Shown piece after piece: positions 24,274 through 33,012 of a DNA stretch of 64,000 nt. Position numbers and translations under genes: made by a program. The DNA is taken from assembly GCF_019880225.1 (NCBI RefSeq), contig NZ_CP082284.1:1550001-1614000 (forward strand), given 5' to 3'. The notes beneath the pieces are model-generated. The model was not told the DNA's origin, did no database searches, and saw nothing but the letters and a program-made list of their open reading frames with translations. Each line of letters starts with the position of its first letter. The stretch's first letter is position 1. This DNA is from Halobaculum rubrum. Its GTDB lineage: Archaea; Halobacteriota; Halobacteria; Halobacteriales; Haloferacaceae.

Positions 24274-24882
24274 CTACCGCAGGTCCTCGATGACCGTCTC
24301 CGGAATCGCCGCGAGCACGGCGGCGGGCGCGGCCGCGACGAGGCGCTCGCCGGCGTCGACGAGCGACCGGCGCACGAGCGTGTATCCGGCGGAGACGATC
24401 ACGAGGGCGGCCACCGTCGACTGGGACACCCCGTCAAGCATCGCCAGCGACGGAAGCGCGAGCGCGATCCCGACGAGGAGATCCTCCGGGGCGCCGTCGT
24501 AGCGGATCAACCGGCGCGGGGGATGCCACCGCCCGCGGAGGTGCTCGTACACCGCCCGGTCTCCCGTCGCCTCCCACGGGCGAAGCGTGAGGTCTCCCCC
24601 GAGGACGTCCGAGACGGCGTGGACCGCGGCCGCGACGAGGAAGGCCGCGAGCGACAGCGTCGCCGGCGACGGGGCGACCGCGGCGGCGACGACCGCGAGC
24701 ACGGCGGCGATGCTGCCGTACCCCGGAAAATGTAGATCCTTCCGGTGGGCGCCCGCCAAATCGAGGTCGGGCGCGAGCCCGCCCAGCGCTCCCGCGAGAA
24801 CGACCGGCCCGGCCTCCGGCACGAGCGCCAGCGTCCCGAGCCCGACGAGCACGCCCGCGAGGACGTGGGTCGTCGCCATCAT
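24274..24882 (-). CDS. Membrane-bound metal-dependent hydrolase-like protein (YdjM/DUF457 type)
   Basis: A 202-residue membrane protein with about five hydrophobic helices. It has the DUF457-type signature: TTHVLAGVLVGLGTLAL at the N-terminus with a conserved His, GALGGLAPDLDL with two Asp, HFPGYGS, and AAAVHAVSDVLGG. These His/Asp residues face one side of the membrane and may hold metal; the family is annotated as hydrolase but little is proven. Starts at 24882 and 24879 are both ATG. Confidence 0.8.
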   Translation of the reverse strand: MMATTHVLAGVLVGLGTLALVPEAGPVVLAGALGGLAPDLDLAGAHRKDLHFPGYGSIAAVLAVVAAAVAPSPATLSLAAFLVAAAVHAVSDVLGGDLTLRPWEATGDRAVYEHLRGRWHPPRRLIRYDGAPEDLLVGIALALPSLAMLDGVSQSTVAALVIVSAGYTLVRRSLVDAGERLVAAAPAAVLAAIPETVIEDLR

Positions 24883-25013
24883 AGCCACACGCAGGCGGCG
24901 GAGACGCAAAAGCAGGCTGTGTCCCGTGCTAGCGCGGTGGGAGCCACGGACGAGCAGCGTCCCGGGTCCGCGTCGGCGACAGCGCTATGTGGCATGACGT
25001 AGCATACCACGAC

Positions 25014-25670
25014 ATGGACATTCTCATCGTGGGCTACGGCCGGGTCGGCGCCCGCACCGCGCGGGTGCTCGACGAGGAGGGACACGACGTGACCGTCGTC
25101 GACAACGATCAGACCAAAGTCGAGCGCGCGCGGGCCCGCGAGCTCCGGGTCGTCGAGGGGGACGGCTCGAATCCGGCGGTGCTCACCGAGGCCGGCGTCG
25201 CAGACGCCGACGGGCTCGGCGCGATCACCGGCGATCCGAAACTGAACTTCGAGATCTGTATGGAGGCGACGGAGCTGAGCGACTGTCGGACGGTGATGCG
25301 CGTCTCCGATGACTTCCACGAGGAGATCTACGACGAGTTCGAGCGTGCCGTCGACGAGATCGTCTACCCGGAGCGCCTCGGCGCCGCGGGCGCGAAGACT
25401 GCCATGCTCGGCGGCAACTTCAACGCCATCAGCGACCTCACCGAGCAGCTTCAACTCGTGACCATCGCGGTCGAGGACGACTCCCCAGTGATCGGTGGGC
25501 ACGTCAACGACCTCTCCGTCGACGGTGGACGGGTGTACGCTCACGGCCGCGCCAGAGAACCGCTCACGATCCCGTTGCCGGGAACCACCGTCGAGGCCGG
25601 CGACCGACTCGCCGTGCTCGCCGAGACGGAGCGCGTCGTCGACGTACGCGCGGCGCTGCTCGGAGCGTGA
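25014..25670 (+). CDS. TrkA-type NAD-binding K+ channel/transporter regulator
   Basis: A 218-residue cytosolic RCK protein. TrkA-N: MDILIVGYGRVGARTARVLDEEGHDVTVVD (GxGxxG dinucleotide loop), then VVEGDGSNPAVLTEAGVADADGLGAITGD and NFEICMEATELSDCRTVMRVSD. TrkA-C starts at about residue 140 (LQLVTIAVEDDSPVIGGHVNDLSVDGG). Such proteins gate potassium transporters in response to nucleotides. No transporter gene is next to it, so the partner lies elsewhere. Confidence 0.9.
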   Translation: MDILIVGYGRVGARTARVLDEEGHDVTVVDNDQTKVERARARELRVVEGDGSNPAVLTEAGVADADGLGAITGDPKLNFEICMEATELSDCRTVMRVSDDFHEEIYDEFERAVDEIVYPERLGAAGAKTAMLGGNFNAISDLTEQLQLVTIAVEDDSPVIGGHVNDLSVDGGRVYAHGRAREPLTIPLPGTTVEAGDRLAVLAETERVVDVRAALLGA

Positions 25671-26057
25671 CCTGCGACGCGGCCGCCGCTCCCGAAGCGA
25701 CCGTGGACGCCGGCTCGGCGACCGGCGGACCCAACGTGGGGAAAGAGGCAGGGCGAGGCCCTGGCAGGCGGGAGTCGGGGGTCCACGCGCCTGCGACGCG
25801 GATACGGGGCGAGCGTGTGAGGCGCTCGAATCGGACACACCGTCGCGATCCGAGTCGCGCTCGGCGATCGAGGACCGACGGACGGTCTCGCGCCCGTTCG
25901 CCGGGTCCGACTCCCTCCGTATAAAGCCACGTCAGACGGAAACGGGTCCGTCAGACGCCCGTTCGACTCGATTTCGGCGGATCCGCCGTGCTCGTCGATC
26001 GCACCCGTGCCCCGATCGACGGGAACGCTCTTGACGCGGGCTGTCGAGCCACCCCGT
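25671..26057. other. Gene-free stretch with TATA box and direct repeats
   Basis: I see no protein gene. A good TATA box CGTATAAAG lies at 25918-25925. Just downstream the 9-mer CGTCAGACG occurs twice, at 25930-25938 and 25949-25957, 19 nt apart on the same face of the helix. If this promoter serves the aldolase gene it would give a leader of about 110 nt. A GC-rich inverted repeat (GGGC GAG GCCC) is near 25755. Confidence 0.5.
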
Positions 26058-26939
26058 ATGCACGGAACCGGACCGCCGCTGGTCACGCCGTTCGACGCCG
26101 ACGGAGATCTCGACGAGACTGCCCTGCGCGAGCTCGTCGGCTGGGTCGAAGCCCGCGGGGTCGACTTCCTCGTCCCGTGTGGGTCGAACAGCGAGGCCGA
26201 ACTCATGACCGCCGCGGAGCGCGCCCGCACGATCGAGGTCGTCGCCGACGAGGCCTCGGTCCCGGTGCTGGCCGGCACGGGTAGCCCCGGAAAGCGGGAG
26301 ACGCTGGCGGCGACCGAGTCCGCCGCCGCCGCCGGCGCCGACGCCGCGCTCGTCGTGACGCCGTTCTACTACGGCCACGATCAGGGGACGCTGGAGACGT
26401 ACTACCGCGAGGTCGCCGACGAGTCGCCGGCCCCGGTGTACCTCTACTCGGTCCCCGTGTTCACCGACGCGAGCCTGGAACCGGAGACGGTCGGCCGGCT
26501 CGCCTCCCATTCGAACGTCGCGGGCATGAAGGACTCCTCGGGCGACGTCGCGACGTTCCAGCGGATCCGCGAGCGCACCGCGGACGCGGACTTCGAGCTC
26601 ATGGTCGGCTCCGGGGGCGTGCTCGGGCAGGCGCTCGCGGCCGGCGGAACCGGCGGCGTGCTCGCGCTCGCCAACATCGCGCCGGAGGCGACGACCGCGA
26701 TCTACGAGGCCCACGAGGCCGGCGACACCGAGCGCGCGCGCGAACTCACCGCCGCATGCGTCGACCTCAACCACGCGATCACCGCCGAGTACGGTATCCC
26801 AGGGCTGAAGTACGCGATGCGCCAGCGGGGGGCGCCGGCGGGGCACGCCCGCTCGCCCCACCGTCCGGTCGACGAGGACGCGCGGGCGGCGCTCGACGAC
26901 CGTCTCGGCGAGTTCGAGGAACTGCGCGCCGACCTCTGA
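26058..26939 (+). CDS. Dihydrodipicolinate synthase / N-acetylneuraminate lyase family aldolase
   Basis: A 293-residue (beta/alpha)8 class I aldolase. The Schiff-base lysine is in VAGMKDSSGD, the proton-relay Tyr in PVYLYSVPVF, and the pyruvate-binding loop PCGSNSEAELMTAAER has Gly-Ser-Asn-Ser-Glu where DapA has GTTGE. The family condenses or cleaves pyruvate with an aldehyde (DapA, KDG/KDPG aldolases, sialate lyase). The loop differs enough that a sugar-acid aldolase is as likely as lysine synthesis. ATG 26058 starts the first strand. Confidence 0.85.
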   Translation: MHGTGPPLVTPFDADGDLDETALRELVGWVEARGVDFLVPCGSNSEAELMTAAERARTIEVVADEASVPVLAGTGSPGKRETLAATESAAAAGADAALVVTPFYYGHDQGTLETYYREVADESPAPVYLYSVPVFTDASLEPETVGRLASHSNVAGMKDSSGDVATFQRIRERTADADFELMVGSGGVLGQALAAGGTGGVLALANIAPEATTAIYEAHEAGDTERARELTAACVDLNHAITAEYGIPGLKYAMRQRGAPAGHARSPHRPVDEDARAALDDRLGEFEELRADL

Positions 26940-26956
26940 GAGTCGTTTCGACCCCG

Positions 26957-27733
26957 CTACGGTTCCCGCCCGTCCGCGTCGACGGCGGCGTCCGCGCGGG
27001 TCGCCCGCGTCGCCGTCGCCTTGAACGACGCGACCACCTCGCCGCCCTCGCGCAGGCCGAGCCGGTCGGCGCTGTCCACCGTCACCAGCGCCGCGAGGGG
27101 ATCCTCGGCGCCAACGTCGACCCGGACCTCGACGACGGCGTCCCCGCGGTCGACCGCGCTGGCGACCCCCGGGAACCGGTTTCTCGCGCTCGTCGCGTCC
27201 GCCGAAGGCGTCTCGTCGGGGTCGTGCAGCGTCACGGCGTCGGCGCGGACGCTCACCTGCAGGCGGTCCCCCGCAACCGGGTCCGGGTCGCCGACCGCGA
27301 GCGCCCGCAGCGACCCGGCGTCGGTGTCGACGACCGCGAGTTCGCCGTCCCGCTCCGCGATGATTCCCTCGAATACGGACTCGGCGGCACCGGCCGTTCC
27401 CGCGAGGGCAGCGGTGAGGCGGTCGAACCGCGCGAGCAGCGCCCGCGCCCCCGGCGTCAACCTGCTCCCCCCGCCGTCGGCGCCGCCACGGCGCCGCGCG
27501 ACGAGGGCGCCGAAGGCGTCCTCCAGCGTCTCCAGCCGCGAGAGCGCCCGCGCTCGGGAGCGACCCAGATCCGCCGCGGCCCCGCTGACGGACCCCGTGG
27601 CAGCGATCGCCCGCAACAGCGCGGCGTCGCGCCCGTCGAACGTCGCGTCGTCGGCGACGAGGCTCGCGTCGAACTCCGCCGCGCCGCCGTCGCCGGCGGC
27701 CCCGTCCCCATCGCTCCCGTCGTTCGCTCGCAT
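26957..27733 (-). CDS. ModE-like regulator with TOBE (molybdate/tungstate-binding) domain
   Basis: A 258-residue protein. Residues 30-105 are a ModE-type winged HTH: FDGRDAALLRAIAATGSVSGAAADLGRSRARALSRLETLEDAFG. From about 130 to 250 are two TOBE-like segments (LQVSVRADAVTLHDPDE and NRFPGVASAVDRGDAVVEVRVDVGAEDPLAALVT) that bind oxyanions in this family. It lies divergently from the ABC importer genes and probably represses them when molybdate or tungstate is plentiful. ATG 27733 begins a charged tail. Confidence 0.88.
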   Translation of the reverse strand: MRANDGSDGDGAAGDGGAAEFDASLVADDATFDGRDAALLRAIAATGSVSGAAADLGRSRARALSRLETLEDAFGALVARRRGGADGGGSRLTPGARALLARFDRLTAALAGTAGAAESVFEGIIAERDGELAVVDTDAGSLRALAVGDPDPVAGDRLQVSVRADAVTLHDPDETPSADATSARNRFPGVASAVDRGDAVVEVRVDVGAEDPLAALVTVDSADRLGLREGGEVVASFKATATRATRADAAVDADGREP

Positions 27734-27832
27734 CGCCGGTGGCTTCGGCGACCCGGCTGAAAACCGTTGCGCGCGGCGGCGCGCTCGCGAACCACGCTGG
27801 CGGCGCACTACGAAACCGAAACCGGGTCCGCA

Positions 27833-27864
27833 GTACCGGTTGGGCCCCTCGAAGTAACTGGTAC
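27833..27864. promoter_or_regulatory. Candidate ModE-type operator before the ABC importer
   Basis: GTACCGGTT (27833-27841) and AACTGGTAC (27856-27864) form an inverted repeat with one mismatch and 23 nt between centres, two helical turns. It ends a few bases before the TATA-like CTATTTGTG (27871-27879), which is about 29 nt before ATG 27902. A bound dimer here would block transcription factor loading. Placement between regulator and transporter makes it the best operator candidate. Confidence 0.55.
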
Positions 27865-27901
27865 CAACAACTATTTGTGGCCTCTGCCGATCGTTGTATC
27901 T

Positions 27902-29017
27902 ATGCCGAAACAACGCGGCGGTCGGAACGGGCCGACGGGCAGGCGATCGTTCCTGACGGCGGCGGGTTCGACCGCGGCGTCGCTCGGCCTCGCGGGCTGT
28001 CTGGCCGGCGCTAACGGCGATGGCTCCGGGGGGTCGACCGGCACGTTCGCCTCGGACGGCATGGACACCGAGGGCGACGACGCCACGATCGGGTCCTCGG
28101 GGATGGGGTTGGAGGACTCCATGACGATCTTCCACGCGGGCTCGCTTGCGCCGCCGTTCTCGGAGGCCGAGCCATTGTTCGAGGAGGAGTACGGCGTCGA
28201 CGTGACCCGCGAGGCGCAGGGGTCGGTCGCCTCCGCCCAGAAGATCACCCAGCAGGGTCGCTCGGCCGACGTGCTCGGCGTCTCCGACTTCCGGCTCATC
28301 CGCGATCGCGTGCTCCCCGAGTTCGGCGACTGGTACGCCATCTTCACGACGAACTCGATGTCGATCCAGTACCGCGAGGACTCCCCCGGCGCCGACGAGA
28401 TATCGCAGGACAACTGGTGGGAGATCCTGACGCGCGACGGGATCACCATCGGCCACTCCGATCCGGCGGTCGACCCCGGGGGCTACCGCGCGGTGATGAC
28501 CCAGCAGCTCGGCGCCGAGGCGTTCGAGGGCCAGCGGCTGTACGACGACGCCACCTACCGGCAGCTGCGCGAGAACTCGGTCGTCCCGACGGGCACCGAG
28601 ACGAACCTGGAGGGCCAACTGAAGTCCGGGGAACTGGATTACGTGTTCTACTACCAGTCGATCTCCGCGAGTTCGGGGCTGCCGTACGTCGACCTCCAGC
28701 CGGAGGTCGACCTCTCGCGGGCGACGGGCGCGTACGCCGAGCACTACGCGAAGGCGGAGGTGGAGACCGATTCGGGGACGTTCACCGGCGCGCCCATCGC
28801 CTACGGGATCACGGTACCGAACGTCGCCGAATCCCCGAACGCGGGCGCGAAGTGGGTCGAGTACTTCGCGACCGACCCCGGACGGGCTGTCCTCGAAGAG
28901 CTGGGACTCGTCCCCGTCGACCCGATCGTCGTCCCCGCCGCCAGCGAGGACGCCGTTCCGGAGAACGTCATGTCGGTCGCGAGCGCCCAGGAGACGCTCG
29001 GTCCGCTGGAGCTGTAA
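27902..29017 (+). CDS. wtpA: Molybdate/tungstate ABC transporter substrate-binding lipoprotein
   Basis: A 371-residue extracellular binding protein. The Tat lipoprotein signal is GRRSFLTAAGSTAASLGLAGC (residues 13-33). After an acidic linker the WtpA/ModA-type fold begins: MTIFHAGSLAPPFSEAEPLFEEEYGVDVTREAQGSVASAQKITQQGRSADVLGVSD. FHAGSL is the oxyanion-binding turn of this family, and SDPAVDPGGYRAVMTQQL is also typical. It delivers molybdate or tungstate to the permease encoded next. It is the first gene of the operon and has its own leaderless promoter with the operator-like repeat. Confidence 0.9.
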   Translation: MPKQRGGRNGPTGRRSFLTAAGSTAASLGLAGCLAGANGDGSGGSTGTFASDGMDTEGDDATIGSSGMGLEDSMTIFHAGSLAPPFSEAEPLFEEEYGVDVTREAQGSVASAQKITQQGRSADVLGVSDFRLIRDRVLPEFGDWYAIFTTNSMSIQYREDSPGADEISQDNWWEILTRDGITIGHSDPAVDPGGYRAVMTQQLGAEAFEGQRLYDDATYRQLRENSVVPTGTETNLEGQLKSGELDYVFYYQSISASSGLPYVDLQPEVDLSRATGAYAEHYAKAEVETDSGTFTGAPIAYGITVPNVAESPNAGAKWVEYFATDPGRAVLEELGLVPVDPIVVPAASEDAVPENVMSVASAQETLGPLEL

Positions 29018-29068
29018 CGCGGGCGTCGACGGAAGATAGTTCAATGACTCCCACCGAGAGCCTCTGTA

Positions 29069-30049
29069 ATGGCGTCGGGTACTGAGACCGGACCCCGGCC
29101 GAAACGCCTCGGCCGCGCGCCGGTGGTCGTCGCGTTCGCGGCCGTGCAACTGACGGCGTTCGCGGCCGCGTACGTGTCGGGGAGCCCGACGTTGTACGCG
29201 TACTTCGTCGTCGGCAGCGTCGCAGTCGTCGCGTACGCGCTCGACGGGAGCGCGTTCGTCGTCGGCGCCGCAACGCTCGGGAGCGTCCTGCTCGTCGCGC
29301 TCGGACTCCCGCTGGCGCTGTTCGTCGCCCGCCAGCAACCGGGACTGATCGCCGAGAAGGCGCTTGACCCGGACGTCCACCGCGTGCTGTACTTGGGCGT
29401 GTACGGCCCGCTGCTGGCGGCGAGCGTGAGCCTCCTGTTCGGCGTCCCGCTCGCGCGCCTGCTCGCGGACGGCTTCCCCGGGCAGGCGGTCGTCGAGAGC
29501 CTCGTCGACCTCCCGCTGGTCGTCCCGCACTCGGTCGCGGGGATCGTCATCCTGTTCGGCTTCGGCGAGGGCGGCGCCTTCCCGTCGGTGTCGGTGCTCG
29601 GCACGATGACGGGCATGGTGCTGGCGATGGCGTTCGTCTCGGCGCCGTACGCGGTCAACGCCGCCCGCGAGGCGTTCGAGTCGATCGACGACCGATTGGA
29701 GTACGCCTCGCGGATACACGGCGCCTCCCGGTTCCAGACGTTTCGGCGCGTCACCGCGCCGCTCGCGGTCCGCGGGATGGTTACCGGCGGCGTGCTCGCG
29801 TGGGCGCGGGCCGTCTCCGAGTTCGGGGCGGTCGCGGTCGTCGCCTACACCGTCGAGTTCTTCTACCTCCCGGCGGGGGGGTCCGTCCGCGCCCAGCACG
29901 CCCCCGTGTTCGTGTACAACACGTACCTTCAGGGCGGACTGGAGGAGAGCGGCGCGGTCGCGTTCCTCCTGCTGGCGGTGTCGGCGGTCGTCTTCCTCAT
30001 CGTGCGATATCTGACCGGCGACACCACGACCACCGGGGGTGTCGTCTGA
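29069..30049 (+). CDS. wtpB: Molybdate/tungstate ABC transporter permease
   Basis: A 326-residue inner-membrane permease with six or seven helices. The EAA loop that contacts the ATPase is YASRIHGASRFQTFRRVTAPL. Before it, AVVESLVDLPLVVPHSVAGIVILFGFG and MVLAMAFVSAPYAVNAAREAFESID match ModB/WtpB proteins. An N-terminal extra helix pair (about 18-62) precedes the ModB core. The gene follows wtpA by 51 nt and its stop TGA overlaps the ATG of the ATPase gene by one base. Confidence 0.9.
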   Translation: MASGTETGPRPKRLGRAPVVVAFAAVQLTAFAAAYVSGSPTLYAYFVVGSVAVVAYALDGSAFVVGAATLGSVLLVALGLPLALFVARQQPGLIAEKALDPDVHRVLYLGVYGPLLAASVSLLFGVPLARLLADGFPGQAVVESLVDLPLVVPHSVAGIVILFGFGEGGAFPSVSVLGTMTGMVLAMAFVSAPYAVNAAREAFESIDDRLEYASRIHGASRFQTFRRVTAPLAVRGMVTGGVLAWARAVSEFGAVAVVAYTVEFFYLPAGGSVRAQHAPVFVYNTYLQGGLEESGAVAFLLLAVSAVVFLIVRYLTGDTTTTGGVV

Positions 30050-31095
30050 TGGCGCTGTCGGCCGACATCGCCGCCACGTTCACCGCGGACGGCGCCGACG
30101 CGTTCGTCGTCGACGCCGCCGTCGAGGTCGAGCGCGGCGAGAGCCTCGTCGTGCTCGGCCCCAGCGGGAGCGGGAAGACCCTCCTACTGGAGACGATTGC
30201 GGGCTTTCACGAGCACGAGGGAACGATCTCGCTCGACGGCGAGGCGATCCACGACCGGGACCCGGAGGACCGCGGCTTCGGCTTCGTCTTCCAGGACTAC
30301 GCGCTGTTCCCGCACCTCACCGTCGCCGAGAACGCCGCGTACGGTACTCGCTATCGCGACGACCACGGCGACCCGGACGCGCTCCTCGCCGAGCTGGGGG
30401 TCGCCGACCTCGCCGACCGCTCCCCGCCGACGCTGTCGGGCGGGGAGAAACAGCGCGTCGCGCTGGCGCGCTCGCTCGCGGTCCACCCGGACGTGATGCT
30501 GCTGGACGAACCGCTCGCGGCCCTCGACGTGCCGACGCGACAGACGCTGCGTGACGACCTCGCCGCGGTCCTCGACGACGTGACGGCGGTGTACGTCACC
30601 CACAACCGGACGACCGCTCGCGCAGTCGCCGATCGGATCGCCGTGATGCGCGACGGTCGGATCGTCCAGACCGGGACGCCGGAGGACGTGTTCGAGCGTC
30701 CCGCCTCCCCGATGGTCGCGGCGTTCACCGGGTCGAACGTCGTCGCCGCCGACGCCCTTCGCGGCGCCGTCGACCTGCCGGCCGACGCCGTGACGGCGGC
30801 CGTCCGACCGGAACACGTCGCGCTCGCGGACGCCGCCGCCGCCGACGGCGACCTCCCCGGCGAGGTCGTGCGCGCGGTCCGCGAGGACGCCGCTCACCGC
30901 GTCGTCGTCGACCTCGACACAGGTCCCTCCGATGTAGGCTCCTCCGACCCCGAGCCTCCGGTCGGCGCAGTCACCGACGGCGGCGACGCCCGCCTCTCGC
31001 TGTTCGTCGCCGACGACCCCCCGGCGCCGGGCGAGCGCGTCCGGCTCTCTGTGTCTCCCGAGCGCGTGACGCTGTACACTGCCGAAACTGAGTAA
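30049..31095 (+). CDS. wtpC: Molybdate/tungstate ABC transporter ATP-binding protein
   Basis: A 348-residue ATPase. Walker A is GPSGSGKTLLLE (about residue 37), the Q loop VFQDYALFPHLT, the signature LSGGEKQRVALARSLAV, Walker B VMLLDEPLAALD and the switch His in VTHNR. From residue 240 a TOBE-like regulatory domain (AVRPEHVALADAAAADGDLPGEVVRAVRED) is present with a 40-residue acidic insert. It couples ATP hydrolysis to uptake by the upstream permease. ATG 30049 overlaps the permease stop. Confidence 0.92.
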   Translation: MALSADIAATFTADGADAFVVDAAVEVERGESLVVLGPSGSGKTLLLETIAGFHEHEGTISLDGEAIHDRDPEDRGFGFVFQDYALFPHLTVAENAAYGTRYRDDHGDPDALLAELGVADLADRSPPTLSGGEKQRVALARSLAVHPDVMLLDEPLAALDVPTRQTLRDDLAAVLDDVTAVYVTHNRTTARAVADRIAVMRDGRIVQTGTPEDVFERPASPMVAAFTGSNVVAADALRGAVDLPADAVTAAVRPEHVALADAAAADGDLPGEVVRAVREDAAHRVVVDLDTGPSDVGSSDPEPPVGAVTDGGDARLSLFVADDPPAPGERVRLSVSPERVTLYTAETE

Positions 31096-31179
31096 CTGGA
31101 AGTAGTTTCTCTCCCCCGCCTGATCGACCGGATCTCGTTTCTGAACACGGTCAAGTACGATCCGACGAATGGGAACTCA

Positions 31180-32280
31180 GTGGCGTTCTCCGACCGATTC
31201 GCGTCGACACGTTCGATTCAAATCGACGCCGGCGAGGTCACCGGAGCGTTAGGAGATTCGGTTACGGTTTTCCCGATAGTCGTCGGTCTGGCGGCGCTGA
31301 CGCCCGTGTCGTTGGCGCACGCCCTACTGTTCTTCGGCGTCTTCCAAGTCGTCTGGGGCCTGGTTTACGGTCTCCCGCTGTCGGTTGAACCGATGAAGGC
31401 GCTGGCGGGGCTGGCGCTGGCGGGCACCGTCTCCGCCGGCGAGTACGTCGCCGCCGGCCTGCTCGCGGGCGTCGTTCTCCTCCTGGCGGCGGCGACCGGC
31501 GCGCTCTCGCGGGTCCGGCGGTACGTGAGCGATCCGGTGATCCGCGGCATCCAACTCGCGGTCGCGCTGCTGCTCCTGCGTGCCGGCGTCGACCTCGGCC
31601 TCGCGGACCCGACGCTCGCGCTCGCTGCCGCCGGCGTCGCCGGCGTGGTCGCGCTGGCGGGCTACCGGCGGGGCGCCGCCCTCGCGGTGCTCGGGGTCGG
31701 ACTCGCGCTCGCCGTCGCCGACGCCGGCGTCCCCCCGGCCGAGTTCCCCGCTCTCACGGTCTTCCCGGCCGGTGCGCCCGCGCTCACGGCCGATGCGCTC
31801 TCGGCGACGACCGGCCAACTCGCGATGACCGTCGGAAACGCCGCCGTCGCGACGAGCCTCCTCCTGTCGGATCTGTTCGACGCCGACGTGTCCGCCGACC
31901 GGCTCTCGGGGAGCATGGGCGCGATGTGTCTCTCGGCGGTCCCGCTGGGCGGGATCCCCATGTGTCACGGCTCCGGAGGCCTCGCAGGCAAGCACGCCTT
32001 CGGCGCGCGGACCGGCGGCGCGAACCTCGTGCTCGGCGGTCTGTATCTCGCGGCCGTCCCGTTCGCGGGGGTCGTCGCGGCGTTTCCGATGGCCGTCCTC
32101 GGCGTGCTGCTGGTCGTCGTCGCGGTCCACCTCGGACGCCGTGCGGTCGACGTGGACGGCCGGCGTGCGCTCGCGCTGGTCGCGCTCGTCGGCTGCGTCG
32201 GCCTCCTGTGGAACGTCGGCGCGGCGTTCCTCCTCGGCATCGGCGTCGATACGGTTCGGCGGCGGCTCGCGGCGACCTGA
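31180..32280 (+). CDS. MOT1-type molybdate/sulfate transporter
   Basis: A 366-residue membrane protein with ten or more helices. It shows the MOT1 signatures: AGEVTGALGDSVTVFPIVVGL at the start, YGLPLSVEPMKALAGLALAG and PLGGIPMCHGSGGLAGKHAFGARTGGAN, which form the substrate site in this family of high-affinity molybdate transporters (related to sulfate permeases). It starts with GTG 31180, 84 nt after the ATPase gene and same strand, so the locus codes for two unrelated uptake systems for the same oxyanion class. Confidence 0.88.
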   Translation: MAFSDRFASTRSIQIDAGEVTGALGDSVTVFPIVVGLAALTPVSLAHALLFFGVFQVVWGLVYGLPLSVEPMKALAGLALAGTVSAGEYVAAGLLAGVVLLLAAATGALSRVRRYVSDPVIRGIQLAVALLLLRAGVDLGLADPTLALAAAGVAGVVALAGYRRGAALAVLGVGLALAVADAGVPPAEFPALTVFPAGAPALTADALSATTGQLAMTVGNAAVATSLLLSDLFDADVSADRLSGSMGAMCLSAVPLGGIPMCHGSGGLAGKHAFGARTGGANLVLGGLYLAAVPFAGVVAAFPMAVLGVLLVVVAVHLGRRAVDVDGRRALALVALVGCVGLLWNVGAAFLLGIGVDTVRRRLAAT

Positions 32281-32325
32281 GTGGGAACGGCTCTGCTTTT
32301 TGTCCCGCGGCGCCCCGGGTCCGGT

Positions 32326-32949
32326 ATGGAGACGTGGGGTGCGCTGTTCGAGCAAGCGGAGGCGTTCGATGTCGACGAGGCGGCGATCCGGTCGGCGCTC
32401 GCCGATCGACGCGATCGCGAGTTCCACGGCGACGACACCGATGACCGCGCTAGCGACGGGGACGACGACGTCCCGGATCCGGCCGACGCCTCGCCGGCGC
32501 GGGTCGTCGCCGACGCGGACGTACTGGCGGCGGACCTCCTCGTCGGCGGCGACGCCCGCGAGGCGCTGGACGGACTGCGCGCGCACTCGTGGACGACGCT
32601 CGTCGCCAGCGACGCCCTCCTCGACGACGCCGAGGCCGTGATCGCGTCTCTCGCGGACGCCGCCCTCGTGGCCGACTGGCGCGAGCGGATCGACGAGTGG
32701 CGCGAACCGATCGTACAGCCACCCGGCGATCATCCGGCGCTCGCGTCGGCGTTTCGCGGCGGCGCCATGCACGTGCTGTCGTTCGACGACCGGCTCACCG
32801 CACCCGGGGCGGGCGCGGGGCTCAACGACCGCTTCCCGGTGAGCGTGCGCGAGCCGCGGGCGTTCGCGGCGCTGTTCGACGCCGAGAAGCTGTATCCGGA
32901 AGTGGGGGATGGGGAGTATCCGGGTCCGGATCGGGACCCACGGGCGTGA
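32326..32949 (+). CDS. PIN-like domain protein, haloarchaeal
   Basis: A 207-residue soluble protein. The segment RVVADADVLAADLLVGGDAREALDGLRAHSWTTLVASDALLDDAEAVI has the first Asp and alpha/beta order of PIN nucleases, and HPALASAFRGGAMHVLSFDDRL carries later acidic positions. A His/Gly-free acidic insert (about 38-58) is filler. Because not all catalytic Asp are certain, nuclease activity is unproven. I am reminded of a haloarchaeal DUF family (possibly DUF7384). ATG 32326 follows a TTTTTGTCC-rich promoter. Confidence 0.65.
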   Translation: METWGALFEQAEAFDVDEAAIRSALADRRDREFHGDDTDDRASDGDDDVPDPADASPARVVADADVLAADLLVGGDAREALDGLRAHSWTTLVASDALLDDAEAVIASLADAALVADWRERIDEWREPIVQPPGDHPALASAFRGGAMHVLSFDDRLTAPGAGAGLNDRFPVSVREPRAFAALFDAEKLYPEVGDGEYPGPDRDPRA

Positions 32950-33012
32950 TCGTCGCCCGGGACTGCGGAGGAGAGTGAGGCCGGCGAGGGGTGATGCCGA
33001 GGCGGGCCCCGG

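Noticed and set aside
25671-26057. Riboswitch in the leader of the aldolase gene
   Set aside because: I see no fold matching a known class, and it is not certain that the TATA box at 25918 drives that gene.
26957-29899. One continuous minus-strand frame of 980 codons across regulator and wtpA region
   Set aside because: Only its last 258 codons have a domain (ModE/TOBE). The rest is antisense to wtpA and wtpB, which are well supported on the plus strand.
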